Positions 17,927 to 27,179 of a stretch of DNA of 64,000 nt are shown here, piece after piece. Origin of the DNA: Candidatus Thioglobus sp. REDSEA-S12_B1 (GTDB taxonomy: Bacteria; Pseudomonadota; Gammaproteobacteria; PS1; Pseudothioglobaceae); NCBI GenBank assembly GCA_001628405.1, contig LURN01000011.1:20864-84863 (forward strand). Reading direction: 5' to 3'. The notes under the pieces are model-generated. The model was given only the letters and a program-made list of their open reading frames with translations, was not told the DNA's origin and made no database searches. Made by a program: the position numbers and the translations under genes. Every line of letters begins with the position of its first letter. Positions within the stretch are counted from its first letter, which is position 1.

Positions 17927-17941
17927 TGGAACATTGTACTA
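17927..17941. promoter_or_regulatory. Candidate regulator site TGGAACATTGTACTA upstream of the galactoside operon
   Basis: This 15-mer is an imperfect inverted repeat (TGGAAC with GTACTA, arms approximately TGGwAC/GTwCCA). A sister copy, TGGAACGCTGTACCA, lies at 38924-38938 in front of the second sugar ABC operon. Both stand 39-40 bp upstream of an identical TATACT box. The size and symmetry resemble operators of IclR-family proteins such as KdgR, and an IclR gene is present at 31026-31814. The shared sequence and spacing are seen directly; the link to that regulator is inference. Confidence 0.55.
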
Positions 17942-17980
17942 ATAGTTGGACAAATTTATTCAAATGAATTCATATTGATG

Positions 17981-17986
17981 TATACT
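17981..17986 (+). promoter_or_regulatory. Candidate -10 box (TATACT) of the galactoside operon
   Basis: TATACT preceded by ATG and followed by TACATTTGA is shared with the region before 39096 (TATACT at 38979-38984) and with the glpK-iclR intergenic region (TATACT at 31898-31903). No strong -35 is visible here (AT-rich, around 17957-17962), which fits a promoter needing an activator bound at about -60. The start codon lies 92 bp downstream. Confidence 0.45.
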
Positions 17987-18077
17987 TACATTTGATTTGT
18001 CATATTGAAGTGAATTTCTTCACTGCAAATATGTAATCAAAAAGAAGTTTGCTTTCTTAAAAATAGGAGATAAAAAA

Positions 18078-19316
18078 GTGAAAAAAATATTTAAAAACCA
18101 AATAGCGTTAGCACTTGCCGGTATTCTGGCTGGTACTTCCGCTGTAGCTGGAACACTTGTCATTAATGGTGACACGTCAGATCCAGCACCAAAAGCTGCT
18201 TTCCAGGCTGTTATTGATGGATTTGAGGCAGAAAATCCGGATGTTGATGTTGTTTATAACCTTTTTGATCATGAAGGATATAAAGCAGCAATTCGCAACT
18301 TCCTAAGTGCTGATGCACCAGATATCGCATTCTGGTATGCAGGAAATAGAATGGCTCCATTCGTTGAAGCTGGACTATTTGCACCGATCGATGATGTATG
18401 GGCTGACCAAGGCCTTTATTCATTAATGGCTTCTTCAGCTCCAGGTATGACAATGGACGGTAAGAAATGGGGTATTCCATATACTTACTACAACTGGGGA
18501 GTATACTATCGTCAAGACATTTTTGAAGATTTAGGTATTGCAGTTCCAACAAATTGGGATGAGTTTATTGCTGCTGGTGAAACTTTAAAGGCTAACGGCA
18601 TTACTCCAATTACTATTGGAACTAAATGGTTATGGACAGCAGGTGGTGTATTCGACTACTTAAACCTTCGTACAAACGGCTATGATTTCCATATGGCCTT
18701 AACAAGTGGTGATATCGCTTGGACTGATGATAGAGTGCGCGCAACAATGGCGAACTATCAGCAGTTAATTGATGGTGGTTTCTTCCTAGAAAACCATGCT
18801 GCACTTAGCTGGCAGGAGGCTTTAGCCCCTATGGCTAATGGAGAGGCTGCTATGTACATTATGGGTAACTTTGCTGTAGCTCCGTTAAAAGAGTTAGGTC
18901 TTGATGACAGCACTCTTGGCCTATTCCAATTCCCTGAAATTACTCCAGGAATCCCAATGGCTGAAGAGGCACCTACAGATACAATTCATCTAACTGCTGG
19001 TGCTAAAAACGTTGTAGATGCTAAGCGTTTCTTAGCTTATGCTGCGCGTCCTGATGTTCAGACAGCTTGGAACAAAGCGCTTGGCCAGTTGCCTACAAAT
19101 GCTGGTGCAGGTGTAACTGATGACAAGTTCTTGAATCAAGCATTTAGCATGCTAAACAATGATGCTCCTGGTGGTGTTGCTCAGTTCTATGATCGTGACA
19201 CTAAAGCTGAAATGGCCTCTATTGGTATGGAAGCTTTCCAAGAGTTCATGGTTAAGCCTGAGCGTTTAGAGAAGATTCTAGAGCGTCTAGAAAAAGCTCG
19301 TCAAAGACTTTATTAA
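18078..19316 (+). CDS. Extracellular solute-binding protein (family 1) of a galactoside-type ABC importer
   Basis: A 412-residue periplasmic binding protein of the maltose/multiple-sugar class, starting at GTG with RBS AGGAGA at 18065-18070. A signal peptide spans about residues 1-24 (KKIFKN then ALALAGILAGTSAVA). The mature protein has the usual two-lobe layout, with aromatic residues for sugar stacking (for example FWYAGNR and YYNWGVYYRQD). It is first in an operon with both types of galactosidase and galactose oxidation enzymes, so the ligand is probably a galactose-containing glycoside. A terminator follows directly, so it is likely made in excess over the permeases. Confidence 0.88.
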   Translation: MKKIFKNQIALALAGILAGTSAVAGTLVINGDTSDPAPKAAFQAVIDGFEAENPDVDVVYNLFDHEGYKAAIRNFLSADAPDIAFWYAGNRMAPFVEAGLFAPIDDVWADQGLYSLMASSAPGMTMDGKKWGIPYTYYNWGVYYRQDIFEDLGIAVPTNWDEFIAAGETLKANGITPITIGTKWLWTAGGVFDYLNLRTNGYDFHMALTSGDIAWTDDRVRATMANYQQLIDGGFFLENHAALSWQEALAPMANGEAAMYIMGNFAVAPLKELGLDDSTLGLFQFPEITPGIPMAEEAPTDTIHLTAGAKNVVDAKRFLAYAARPDVQTAWNKALGQLPTNAGAGVTDDKFLNQAFSMLNNDAPGGVAQFYDRDTKAEMASIGMEAFQEFMVKPERLEKILERLEKARQRLY

Positions 19317-19334
19317 TCAATAAGGTTTTACAAT

Positions 19335-19373
19335 GTCCCGTGTTCAAGTATTCTTGACACGGGACTTTTTTTT
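19335..19373 (+). terminator. Hairpin terminator/attenuator between binding protein and permeases
   Basis: GTCCCGTGT (19335-19343) pairs with ACACGGGAC (19357-19365). The pairing continues inward as CAAG/CTTG with one bulged T and is followed by eight T residues (19366-19373). It lies inside the operon, between the binding-protein gene and the first permease, so it should lower downstream expression by partial termination, or mark the 3' end of a stable binding-protein mRNA. Confidence 0.85.
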
Positions 19374-19400
19374 CAATTTTCAATATAATCTGAAGTAGAT

Positions 19401-20288
19401 ATGTATTCTTACTGGAAAAATAATCAACTAAAGATAGCGCCATGGATTTTTCTAGCACCTGGCATCTTGATGTTTTCTGTTTATGTTATTTTTCCAATCT
19501 TTCAATCCATTAATTTAAGTTTCTATCAATGGGATGGCTTGGGAACAAAGACATATATTGGTGTAGATAACTATATCGAACTTATCGATGATGAGTACTT
19601 CATTGTTTCATTAAAAAATAATGTTATTTGGCTTGTTTTATATCTTTTAGCAGTTCCAGCAGGACTTTTTGCTGCATTATTTCTTAATCAAACAGTCAGA
19701 GGAATACGAATCTATAAATCTATATTTTTCTTTCCTTTTGTTATTTCTCAGGTTGTTGTTGGACTAGTATTTAGTTGGTTTTATGACCCTTCCAACGGCC
19801 TTCTAAATGTTATATTAGAGTTTTTTGGTTTTGATTCAATTGCTATTCTTGCCGAGGAGGACTATGTCACCTATGGCATCATTGCGGCAGGATTATGGCC
19901 TCAAACGGCATACTGTATGATTCTTTACTTAACTGGTTTAAATTCGGTTGACCCTGAACAAATCGAGGCGGGCCGAATTGACAATGCTAGAGGTTGGAGA
20001 ATGTTATGGTATGTCATCTTGCCTCAGCTTAAACCTGCAACCTTTATCGCAGTAGTTGTGACGATTATTGGGGCTTTAAGATCCTTCGATTTAATTGATA
20101 TTATGACTGGCGGTGGTCCATGGGGGTCCAGCCGAGTTCTTGCCTATTATATGTACGAAAAAGCCTTCTCAGAGTATGGATTTCGAATGGGTTACGGCGC
20201 TGCTATTGCAGTTGTTCTTCTAATAATAATGATGATTTATATTGCGACAATTCTTTATAGGCTTTATCGTGATGAGAAGGGGGGCTGA
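19401..20288 (+). CDS. Sugar ABC transporter permease (MalF/UgpA-like)
   Basis: A 295-residue six-helix permease with the MalF-class pattern: KIAPWIFLAPGILMFSVYVIFP at the N-terminus and the EAA loop QIEAGRIDNARGWRMLWYVI near residues 193-212, which contacts the ATPase. GGGPWGSS follows in the last third, as expected. It ends 2 bp before the partner permease. It forms the channel for the galactoside importer; the ATPase is probably the MalK-like protein at 29950-31008, since none is encoded within this operon. Confidence 0.9.
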   Translation: MYSYWKNNQLKIAPWIFLAPGILMFSVYVIFPIFQSINLSFYQWDGLGTKTYIGVDNYIELIDDEYFIVSLKNNVIWLVLYLLAVPAGLFAALFLNQTVRGIRIYKSIFFFPFVISQVVVGLVFSWFYDPSNGLLNVILEFFGFDSIAILAEEDYVTYGIIAAGLWPQTAYCMILYLTGLNSVDPEQIEAGRIDNARGWRMLWYVILPQLKPATFIAVVVTIIGALRSFDLIDIMTGGGPWGSSRVLAYYMYEKAFSEYGFRMGYGAAIAVVLLIIMMIYIATILYRLYRDEKGG

Positions 20289-20290
20289 AT

Positions 20291-21088
20291 ATGTTTCCAA
20301 CGCCAATTGAAAGAACAAGGCCATCAACTCAGCTCTTATATAAGATTGCACTTCCACTATCGATTATTATTTGGCTTCTTCCACTCCTCGCGGTTGCACT
20401 AACCTCAATTCGCTCTGGTGCAGATATTAATTCAGGAAACTACTGGGGAATGCCACTTGGTTACTATATTCTTAACAGCTTCAAGATTACTATACCAACG
20501 GTAGTTGGAGCACTAGTCTTATCAAGTCTTACTGGTTTTGCATTAGGGGTTTATCGCTTCAAGATGAATCTATTTGTGTTTTTTATGTTCGTTGCTGGAA
20601 ACTTTATTCCTTTCCAGATACTTATGGTTCCAGTCAGAGACCTTTCTTTGTCACTTGGACTATATAACTCAGTATGGGGTTTAGTAGCTTTTCATATTGC
20701 ATTCCAAACCGGTTTTTGTACGTTTTTTATGCGTAACTTTATACGAGCACTGCCTTATGAGCTTATAGAGTCTGCAAGAGTTGAAGGGGTTTCAGAATTT
20801 AAAATTTTCTGGCATATCGTAGTTCCTCTTATGAGGCCTGCGATGGCCGCCTTGTCGGTATTGATTTTTACTTTTATATGGAATGATTATTTCTGGGCCA
20901 TTGTATTAACCCAGGGCGCTGAAGCTATGCCTGTGACGGCAGGATTAAACTCATTGAATGGTCAATGGGTATACAACCAACACCTAGTATCAGCTGGCTC
21001 AATCATCGCAGCACTGCCTCCTGTACTGATGTTCTTTCTTATGCAGAAACACTTTATTGCTGGTTTAACACTTGGAGCCGTCAAATAA
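20291..21088 (+). CDS. Sugar ABC transporter permease (MalG/UgpE-like)
   Basis: A 265-residue permease, partner to the preceding gene. It has the MalG-class EAA loop (ELIESARVEGVSEFKIFWHI, about 158-177) and the usual C-terminal HFIAGLTLGAVK ending. About six membrane helices are visible. Its stop codon overlaps the ATG of the alpha-galactosidase gene by one base, tying uptake and hydrolysis together. Confidence 0.9.
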   Translation: MFPTPIERTRPSTQLLYKIALPLSIIIWLLPLLAVALTSIRSGADINSGNYWGMPLGYYILNSFKITIPTVVGALVLSSLTGFALGVYRFKMNLFVFFMFVAGNFIPFQILMVPVRDLSLSLGLYNSVWGLVAFHIAFQTGFCTFFMRNFIRALPYELIESARVEGVSEFKIFWHIVVPLMRPAMAALSVLIFTFIWNDYFWAIVLTQGAEAMPVTAGLNSLNGQWVYNQHLVSAGSIIAALPPVLMFFLMQKHFIAGLTLGAVK

Positions 21089-23169
21089 TGAAACAGTGGC
21101 GACTTGATACTGAGAATCAGACGTTGGTGTTATCGTCCAATAATAATAGATTGCCCTGCGTTATTTATTGGGGTCATAGGTTGTCGAGTCATGAAAACTT
21201 AGATGAGTTAAAAAAAGCTTCAAAAAAAGACTGGGGTGATAATCTACTAGATCAAGTTCCTGAGCTCTCAATCTTGCCAGAGCAATCGGCTAACTTTTCT
21301 GGCCAATTAGGATGCAAGATTAGAAATATCCATGGTCATTTACTTTCACCAAAATTTGTTTTTCATAGTGACAAGTTGGAATCAGCCTCTTTAACTTTAA
21401 TCTTTAAAGACAAGGCCTTAGGGCTCACTTATACAGCTTATGTTAATGCAATGAAAGATAATGACGTATATGCTTTAAGCTCAAAGGTTGAAAGCAAGGA
21501 TAAAGTTATTTTGGAATGGCTCTCTGCTCCAGTTATAGAGGTCACGCAGGCAAGTGAAGAGATGGTAGATTATGGCGGTCATTGGAGCGGTGAATTCAGG
21601 CGACAAGTCACGCCTTGGGTAACCGGTATCCATTTAAGAGAGTCAAGAGTTGGAACAACCAGTCATGCCCATTTTCCAGGCTTAATTGTTCCAACAATTG
21701 AAAGTAGTGAGAATGCTGGCTCCTGCTATGGCTTCCACTATGGCTGGTCTGGTGGTCATCGTATGATAGCTGAGCAGCTTCAAGATGGTCGAAGACAAAT
21801 TCAGTTTGGGAATACTGAGAACAGTGAATTAATTCCTGGGGAAAGCTTTAAAACCGCAAAACTTTATATCTGCCATTCAAATAATGGAATGGGTGGTCTA
21901 GGTTCCATATTTAGAGACTTTGTAGCAAATAGAATTGTCGATTTCCCACATGATTCTATCAGGCCTGTTCACTATAATTGTTGGGAGGCGGTTTACTTTA
22001 ATCACAACATTGATGAGCTCAAGGAAATAGCCAGTATCGCTGCTGATATTGGGGCTGAAAGGTTCGTGCTTGATGATGGTTGGTTTAAAGGGAGAAATAG
22101 CGCTAACTCAAGTTTAGGTGATTGGACTGTTGATAATCAAAAATATCCACAAGGAATGCATCCTTTGGTGAGTCATATCCACTCCATGGGAATGACATTT
22201 GGTCTTTGGTTTGAGCCTGAGATGGTTAGTCCAGATAGTGATTTGTTTCGCTCTCATCCAGACTGGATTTTGGGAGAAAAAGATCAGGCTCTCGGAAGAG
22301 AGCAATACGTTCTTGATATTTCCATAAAAGAAGTACAAGAATATCTATTTAAGAGTATTGACAAAATCTTGAATGAATACCCAATAGACTATATTAAATG
22401 GGACCATAACAGAGTATTGCCGCATCCAGATGCATCTCAAACTAGGGCTTTATATCGCCTTTTAAGTCGAATAAGACAGGCACACCCGTCTCTCGAAATT
22501 GAGTCCTGTTCTTCTGGCGGCGGTCGAATTGATTATGGTGTTTTGGAGCATACCCAAAGAGTTTGGTTGTCCGATAGTAATGATGCTTTAGAAAGGTTGC
22601 GAATTCAGCATGAGGCGCTTTTATGGCTTCCTTTGTCTGTAACCGGGAGTCATGTTGGTCCAGAGGTTTGTCATACATCAGGAAGAGTATTATCAATGTC
22701 TTTTAGAGCGTGGGTTGCAGCGCAAAGACATATGGGTTTCGAGATGGATCCAAGAGAGCTTTCTTTAGAAGACAAGTTACTCCTTAAGTCAATAACAAAA
22801 TGGTGGAAAGAAAATAGAGAATGGATGATGTCAGCAAATGTTCTTAGGCTTCCATGTATTGATAATAGTATCGTTGCTGAAATTCAAATTAATTCTAAAG
22901 ACAATCATTTTGTAGTTTTTGCAGGTCAAAATACTGCTTCAGAATTAAGTTCATCAGTCTCTCTGGTCCTTGCTGGGCTTGATTCTGAGTCGATGTATAA
23001 TGTTTCACTTATTAACAAAAATGAAATAAAGTCATTGGGTAAGTCAAAGGAAGGTCTTATGACCAATAATTTAAGGCTCAGTGGACAATTTCTCATGACT
23101 CAGGGCATTCAATTACCTAAAATTTTTCCAGCAAATATGATGGTGATAGAGGGAGATAAGGCAGCATGA
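21088..23169 (+). CDS. Alpha-galactosidase, glycoside hydrolase family 36
   Basis: A 693-residue GH36 enzyme that removes alpha-linked galactose. An N-terminal beta-sandwich (about 1-300) precedes the TIM barrel with RFVLDDGWF, the nucleophile Asp in IKWDHNR (about Asp439), the sugar-binding SCSSGGGR motif and the likely acid/base Asp in WLSDSND (about Asp496). There is no signal peptide, so it acts on imported oligosaccharide in the cytoplasm. I chose the ATG at 21088: it overlaps the permease stop by one base, while earlier in-frame codons lie inside the permease gene. The stop overlaps the next gene by 4 bp. Confidence 0.92.
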   Translation: MKQWRLDTENQTLVLSSNNNRLPCVIYWGHRLSSHENLDELKKASKKDWGDNLLDQVPELSILPEQSANFSGQLGCKIRNIHGHLLSPKFVFHSDKLESASLTLIFKDKALGLTYTAYVNAMKDNDVYALSSKVESKDKVILEWLSAPVIEVTQASEEMVDYGGHWSGEFRRQVTPWVTGIHLRESRVGTTSHAHFPGLIVPTIESSENAGSCYGFHYGWSGGHRMIAEQLQDGRRQIQFGNTENSELIPGESFKTAKLYICHSNNGMGGLGSIFRDFVANRIVDFPHDSIRPVHYNCWEAVYFNHNIDELKEIASIAADIGAERFVLDDGWFKGRNSANSSLGDWTVDNQKYPQGMHPLVSHIHSMGMTFGLWFEPEMVSPDSDLFRSHPDWILGEKDQALGREQYVLDISIKEVQEYLFKSIDKILNEYPIDYIKWDHNRVLPHPDASQTRALYRLLSRIRQAHPSLEIESCSSGGGRIDYGVLEHTQRVWLSDSNDALERLRIQHEALLWLPLSVTGSHVGPEVCHTSGRVLSMSFRAWVAAQRHMGFEMDPRELSLEDKLLLKSITKWWKENREWMMSANVLRLPCIDNSIVAEIQINSKDNHFVVFAGQNTASELSSSVSLVLAGLDSESMYNVSLINKNEIKSLGKSKEGLMTNNLRLSGQFLMTQGIQLPKIFPANMMVIEGDKAA

Positions 23170-24881
23170 CCAAATCTAATAACCGTCGTTCATCGAACTG
23201 GTATGGAAAAATGGATAAAGATGGATTTATTCATCGTAGCTGGATGAAAAGTCAAGGTCTTCCTGACCATGTTTTCGATGGCCGTCCAATTATAGGTATT
23301 TGTAATACATGGTCTGAGCTTACGCCTTGTAATGCAGGATTGAGAAAGCTTGCTGAAGGTGTAAAAAGAGGGGTTTGGGAAGCTGGAGGCGTTCCTCTTG
23401 AATTTCCAGTAATGTCTCTAGGTGAAACACAAATGAAGCCTACTGCAATGCTCTTCAGAAATCTCTTATCAATGGATGTTGAGGAGAGTATTAGGGCCTA
23501 TGGAATTGATGGGGTGGTTCTTTTAGGTGGCTGTGATAAGACTACTCCTGGACAACTTATGGGTGCGGCTAGTGTTGACTTACCAACCATTGTTGTCTCT
23601 TCAGGTCCAATGCTCAATGGAAAGTATAAGGGTCAAGATATAGGTTCTGGAACAGATGTGTGGCGCTTTTCAGAAGAAGTCAGGGCTGGTGATATGACAC
23701 TCAAAGAGTTTATGGCGGCTGAAACAGGGATGAGTCGATCTTCAGGAGTTTGTATGACAATGGGAACTGCTTCAACAATGGCAAGTCTAGTTGAAGGAAT
23801 GGGTCTGAGTTTGCCGACAAATGCTACACTTCCTGCAGTCGATGCAAGGCGAATGACCCTTGCACATCTGTCAGGCAAAAGAATTGTGGAAATGGTTGAA
23901 GAAGAGCTTAGCCTATCAAAGATTTTAACCAAGGAAAGTTTTCAAAATGCAATCACTTTGAATAGTGCTATTGGCGGCTCAACTAACTCAGTGATTCATC
24001 TTTTAGCAATTGCTGGAAGATCAGAAATTGAGTTAAATTTAGAGGATTTTGAAAAAGCTGAAGATATTCCATTATTAGTTAACTGTATGCCTTCAGGAAA
24101 ATACCTAATGGAAGATTTCTGTTATGCTGGAGGAATACCGGCTGTTATGGATCAAATTAAGAACTTTATTAGGCCTGCGAATACAATATTAAATAAAGAT
24201 ATTACTCATTATTTTGATGAGGCCGAAATTTTGAATGAAGATGTTATTAGGACGATTGACAAGCCTCTAAAGCATTCAGCGGGTTTGAAAGTGCTCAGAG
24301 GAAATCTTGCTCCAAATGGGGCCATTATTAAGCCAGCTGCCGCTTCTGAAGATTTGCTTAAACATGAAGGGGAAGCTTATGTTTTTGAGGATATTGAGGA
24401 TTTAAAGGAAAATATCGATCGTCCTGACCTGCCAGTGACTAAAGATACTGTTCTAGTTCTAAAGGGTTGCGGCCCTAAAGGATATCCTGGTATGCCAGAG
24501 GTTGGCAATATGCCAATTCCTAAGGTACTTGTTGAGCAAGGCGTGAGAGACATGGTGCGTATATCCGATGCAAGGATGTCAGGAACAGCTTTTGGAACCA
24601 TAGTCTTGCATGTTGCTCCAGAAGCCCATGCAGGTGGCCCAATTTCAATTGTAAAAACTGGTGATCGAATACAGGTTGATGCAAAGAATGGTCTGCTTGA
24701 GTTATTGGTTACAGAGGAAGAAATTAACGAGCGCTTAAAGTCAAGAAAGCAACCGAAAGAGAATTATTCACGCGGTTACGCGAAACTGTATGTCGAAACC
24801 GTTATGCAGGCTGATAAAGGCGCAGATTTAGATTTTTTGGTGGGTAAAGATACTCGCCTTCCTAACCGAGAATCACACTAA
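23166..24881 (+). CDS. Sugar-acid dehydratase of the IlvD/EDD family (probable galactonate/arabinonate dehydratase)
   Basis: A 571-residue Fe-S dehydratase. Three cluster cysteines are seen, Cys55 (LTPCN), Cys123 (GGCDKTTPG) and Cys196 (GVCMTMG), with the catalytic Ser in DARMSG (about Ser472). The N-terminal SWMKSQGLPDHVF and CNTWSELTPCN segments are those of the L-arabinonate/D-galactonate dehydratase branch rather than of IlvD proper or Edd. In this operon it should dehydrate D-galactonate to 2-keto-3-deoxygalactonate. That is the step usually done by the enolase-superfamily DgoD, which is absent here. Branched-chain amino-acid synthesis is a less likely role given the neighbours. Confidence 0.85.
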   Translation: MTKSNNRRSSNWYGKMDKDGFIHRSWMKSQGLPDHVFDGRPIIGICNTWSELTPCNAGLRKLAEGVKRGVWEAGGVPLEFPVMSLGETQMKPTAMLFRNLLSMDVEESIRAYGIDGVVLLGGCDKTTPGQLMGAASVDLPTIVVSSGPMLNGKYKGQDIGSGTDVWRFSEEVRAGDMTLKEFMAAETGMSRSSGVCMTMGTASTMASLVEGMGLSLPTNATLPAVDARRMTLAHLSGKRIVEMVEEELSLSKILTKESFQNAITLNSAIGGSTNSVIHLLAIAGRSEIELNLEDFEKAEDIPLLVNCMPSGKYLMEDFCYAGGIPAVMDQIKNFIRPANTILNKDITHYFDEAEILNEDVIRTIDKPLKHSAGLKVLRGNLAPNGAIIKPAAASEDLLKHEGEAYVFEDIEDLKENIDRPDLPVTKDTVLVLKGCGPKGYPGMPEVGNMPIPKVLVEQGVRDMVRISDARMSGTAFGTIVLHVAPEAHAGGPISIVKTGDRIQVDAKNGLLELLVTEEEINERLKSRKQPKENYSRGYAKLYVETVMQADKGADLDFLVGKDTRLPNRESH

Positions 24882-25651
24882 TGAAAAATTACGCAACTTT
24901 TAATGATTTAGAAGACACTTCAGTTTTTATTACTGGCGGAGGTTCAGGAATTGGAGCCGCGCTCACTGAAGGATTTTTGTCGCAGGGGGCAAAAGTAGCT
25001 TTTGTGCAGAGGTCAAAGTGTGATGAGTTTTTAGATCAAGTTTCATCAAAATATAAGCATAATCCATTGTTTATTCAATGCGACATTACAGATACAAACA
25101 ATCTAAAGGCTGCAATCTCAGAATCATCTAGAGTTAATGGCGAGATTAATGTATTGATTAATAATGCAGCAAACGATACGAGACATTCTCTTGAAGATAT
25201 GACGCCAGAAGAATGGGATCAGGCAATAAGCATTAATCTAAAACCTCATTTCTTTTCAGCTCAAGCTGTTGCACCATCTATGAAGGCCCAAGGTGGTGGA
25301 AGCATCATTAATCTTTCTTCTGCCTCCTATCTGATGGGTAACGCAGGGTATCCAGCCTATGTAGCTTCAAAAGCAGGTATTACAGGCTTAACACGGAGTT
25401 TGGCTCGTGAGCTTGGAGGTGATGGCATTAGAGTTAATACATTAATTCCTGGCTGGGTTTTAACAGAAAGACAAATGAAGCTTTGGGCTAACGATAAAGA
25501 CCTATCAAGTCACATGAAAAAACAGTGCCTCAAAGAGCACTTAGTGCCTGATGACTTGATTGACTCTAGTCTTTTTTTAGCATCTAAAGCGTCTCGAATG
25601 ATTACTGGTCAGGCCATAGTGGTTGACGGTGGTGTTGTAGTTACAGGATAG
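24881..25651 (+). CDS. SDR-family dehydrogenase, probable D-galactose 1-dehydrogenase
   Basis: A 256-residue classical short-chain dehydrogenase. The nucleotide-binding motif TGGGSGIG is at 18-25, NNAAND near 95-99, catalytic Ser about 147 and Tyr160-Lys164 in YVASK. The C-terminal GQAIVVDGG is standard. Related enzymes oxidise galactose or arabinose at C1 to the lactone. Its place between the dehydratase and KDGal kinase genes, with a lactonase gene nearby, makes galactose 1-dehydrogenase the best fit. The exact sugar cannot be read from the sequence. Confidence 0.8.
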   Translation: MKNYATFNDLEDTSVFITGGGSGIGAALTEGFLSQGAKVAFVQRSKCDEFLDQVSSKYKHNPLFIQCDITDTNNLKAAISESSRVNGEINVLINNAANDTRHSLEDMTPEEWDQAISINLKPHFFSAQAVAPSMKAQGGGSIINLSSASYLMGNAGYPAYVASKAGITGLTRSLARELGGDGIRVNTLIPGWVLTERQMKLWANDKDLSSHMKKQCLKEHLVPDDLIDSSLFLASKASRMITGQAIVVDGGVVVTG

Positions 25652-25656
25652 TTAAG

Positions 25657-26568
25657 ATGAGTGAAATTAAAGCTAAATGGATTGCAGCAGACTGGGGAAC
25701 AACTCATATGCGTGCTTGGGCTATCGGAGAGGAAGATAGAGTTTTGGCTTTTAGAGAGTCTAATGAAGGCATGAAAGATCTTCAACAAAATGAATTCGAG
25801 CCTGTTTTACTGAGACTCATTGAGAGTTGGCTAGATGACACTAAAGTTACAACTGTGATGGCTTGCGGTATGGTTGGAGCTAAGCAAGGATGGGTTGAAA
25901 CCCCTTACTTAAAAACGCCTTGTGTTCCTCTTGATAATAATCAGCTGACCACTGCTAATACTCATGATAAGCGTATTAAAGTTCATCTTGTGCCTGGAGT
26001 TATGCAGCATCACCCAGCTGATATTATGAGAGGTGAGGAGACCCAAATAGCAGGATTCATAAATAAAAATTTAGATTTCAATGGTGTTGTATGCCTCCCA
26101 GGTACTCATGCAAAATGGGCTAACATCAAGGAAGGGCAAATAACAAGCTTTAAAACCTTTATGACAGGTGAGCTCTTTGGTGTTATTTCAAGCCATACTC
26201 TGATTAGGCATTCAACTTCGATCAAGGGGTGGAATCAAGATAGTTTTGAAGCAGGCGTTTTAGAGGGATTTAACAATCCAGGCTCAATTGCGTCAAACCT
26301 TTTTTCCCTGAGGTCCGAATCTATAGTTAATGATTTGAATCGCGACCAAGCAAGATCAACACTGTCAGGACTGCTTCTGGGTGTTGAACTTAATGGGGCT
26401 AAAAATTTTTGGCAGGGTAATAACGTTACCCTAATTGGCTCAGAGCTCTTATCGAATAATTACCATCAAGGGTTAAAAATTCTGGGAGGTCAAAGTCAAT
26501 TATTTAGTCTCGAGACCGCGACCTTGTCTGGCTTAAGTTCTGCCTTTAGAGAGCTCAATAATAGTTAA
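25657..26568 (+). CDS. dgoK: 2-dehydro-3-deoxygalactonokinase
   Basis: A 303-residue kinase of the DgoK family in the ASKHA fold. ADWGTTHMRAW at the N-terminus is the phosphate-1 loop; CGMVGAKQGW and LPGTHAKW are family signatures. It phosphorylates 2-keto-3-deoxygalactonate at C6 with ATP. The substrate comes from the IlvD/EDD-type dehydratase, and the product goes to DgoA, encoded 5 bp downstream. The length matches the family (about 290-305 residues). Confidence 0.93.
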   Translation: MSEIKAKWIAADWGTTHMRAWAIGEEDRVLAFRESNEGMKDLQQNEFEPVLLRLIESWLDDTKVTTVMACGMVGAKQGWVETPYLKTPCVPLDNNQLTTANTHDKRIKVHLVPGVMQHHPADIMRGEETQIAGFINKNLDFNGVVCLPGTHAKWANIKEGQITSFKTFMTGELFGVISSHTLIRHSTSIKGWNQDSFEAGVLEGFNNPGSIASNLFSLRSESIVNDLNRDQARSTLSGLLLGVELNGAKNFWQGNNVTLIGSELLSNNYHQGLKILGGQSQLFSLETATLSGLSSAFRELNNS

Positions 26569-26573
26569 GTAAC

Positions 26574-27179
26574 ATGGAAAGGAATATCATTGCCATCTTA
26601 AGGGGAGTCAGGCCAGAAGAAGTGCTTCAAATAGCAGCATGTGTTGTAGATTCAGGAATTACTCAAATAGAGGTCCCAATGAATTCTCCAGATGTTTTTG
26701 ATAGTATTCAATTGCTTCATGATGAACTAGCTGAGCATATTTCTGTCGGTGCTGGAACAGTAACCAGTGTAAATCAGGTTAAGACCCTTGAAAGTATAGG
26801 TATTGACTTTATTGTTTCTCCAAATTTCGATCCAAAGGTTGTCGAGGCAACAAAGAATGCAGGAATGTTGAGTTATCCTGGTGTGATTACTCCGACAGAA
26901 TGCTTTTCAGCTTTAAATTGCGGAGCTGATGGACTCAAGTTCTTTCCGGCATCCCTTCTTGGAGTGGCTAATTTGATGGCCTTAAAGGCAGTTCTTCCAG
27001 ATAAAATCCCTTTATACATGGTTGGCGGTGTTGGGCCAGAAAACTTTTCGTCATGGTTCAGTGCTGGAGCGACTGGCTTTGGTATTGGCTCAGGAATCTA
27101 CAAGGCTGGAGATACATCTCAGACCGTTGCTTTGAAAGCTAAACAGATTGTTCAATCATACGACGAAGCAAAAAAATGA
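26574..27179 (+). CDS. dgoA: 2-dehydro-3-deoxy-6-phosphogalactonate aldolase
   Basis: A 201-residue class I aldolase of the KDPG/KDPGal family. AILRGVRPEE (about 7-16), IEVPMNSP (Glu33), GAGTV, PGVITPTE and the Schiff-base Lys in GLKFFPA (Lys122) are all present. It splits KDPGal into pyruvate and glyceraldehyde 3-phosphate and so closes the De Ley-Doudoroff pathway. The variant Arg-Gly-Val near the N-terminus and the dgoK neighbour favour KDPGal over KDPG. It overlaps the next gene by 4 bp. Confidence 0.93.
   Translation: MERNIIAILRGVRPEEVLQIAACVVDSGITQIEVPMNSPDVFDSIQLLHDELAEHISVGAGTVTSVNQVKTLESIGIDFIVSPNFDPKVVEATKNAGMLSYPGVITPTECFSALNCGADGLKFFPASLLGVANLMALKAVLPDKIPLYMVGGVGPENFSSWFSAGATGFGIGSGIYKAGDTSQTVALKAKQIVQSYDEAKK

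Noticed and set aside
20965..21087. Upstream extension of the alpha-galactosidase reading frame
   Set aside because: It lies inside the permease gene in another frame; the ATG at 21088 overlaps the permease stop by one base and matches the GH36 N-terminus.
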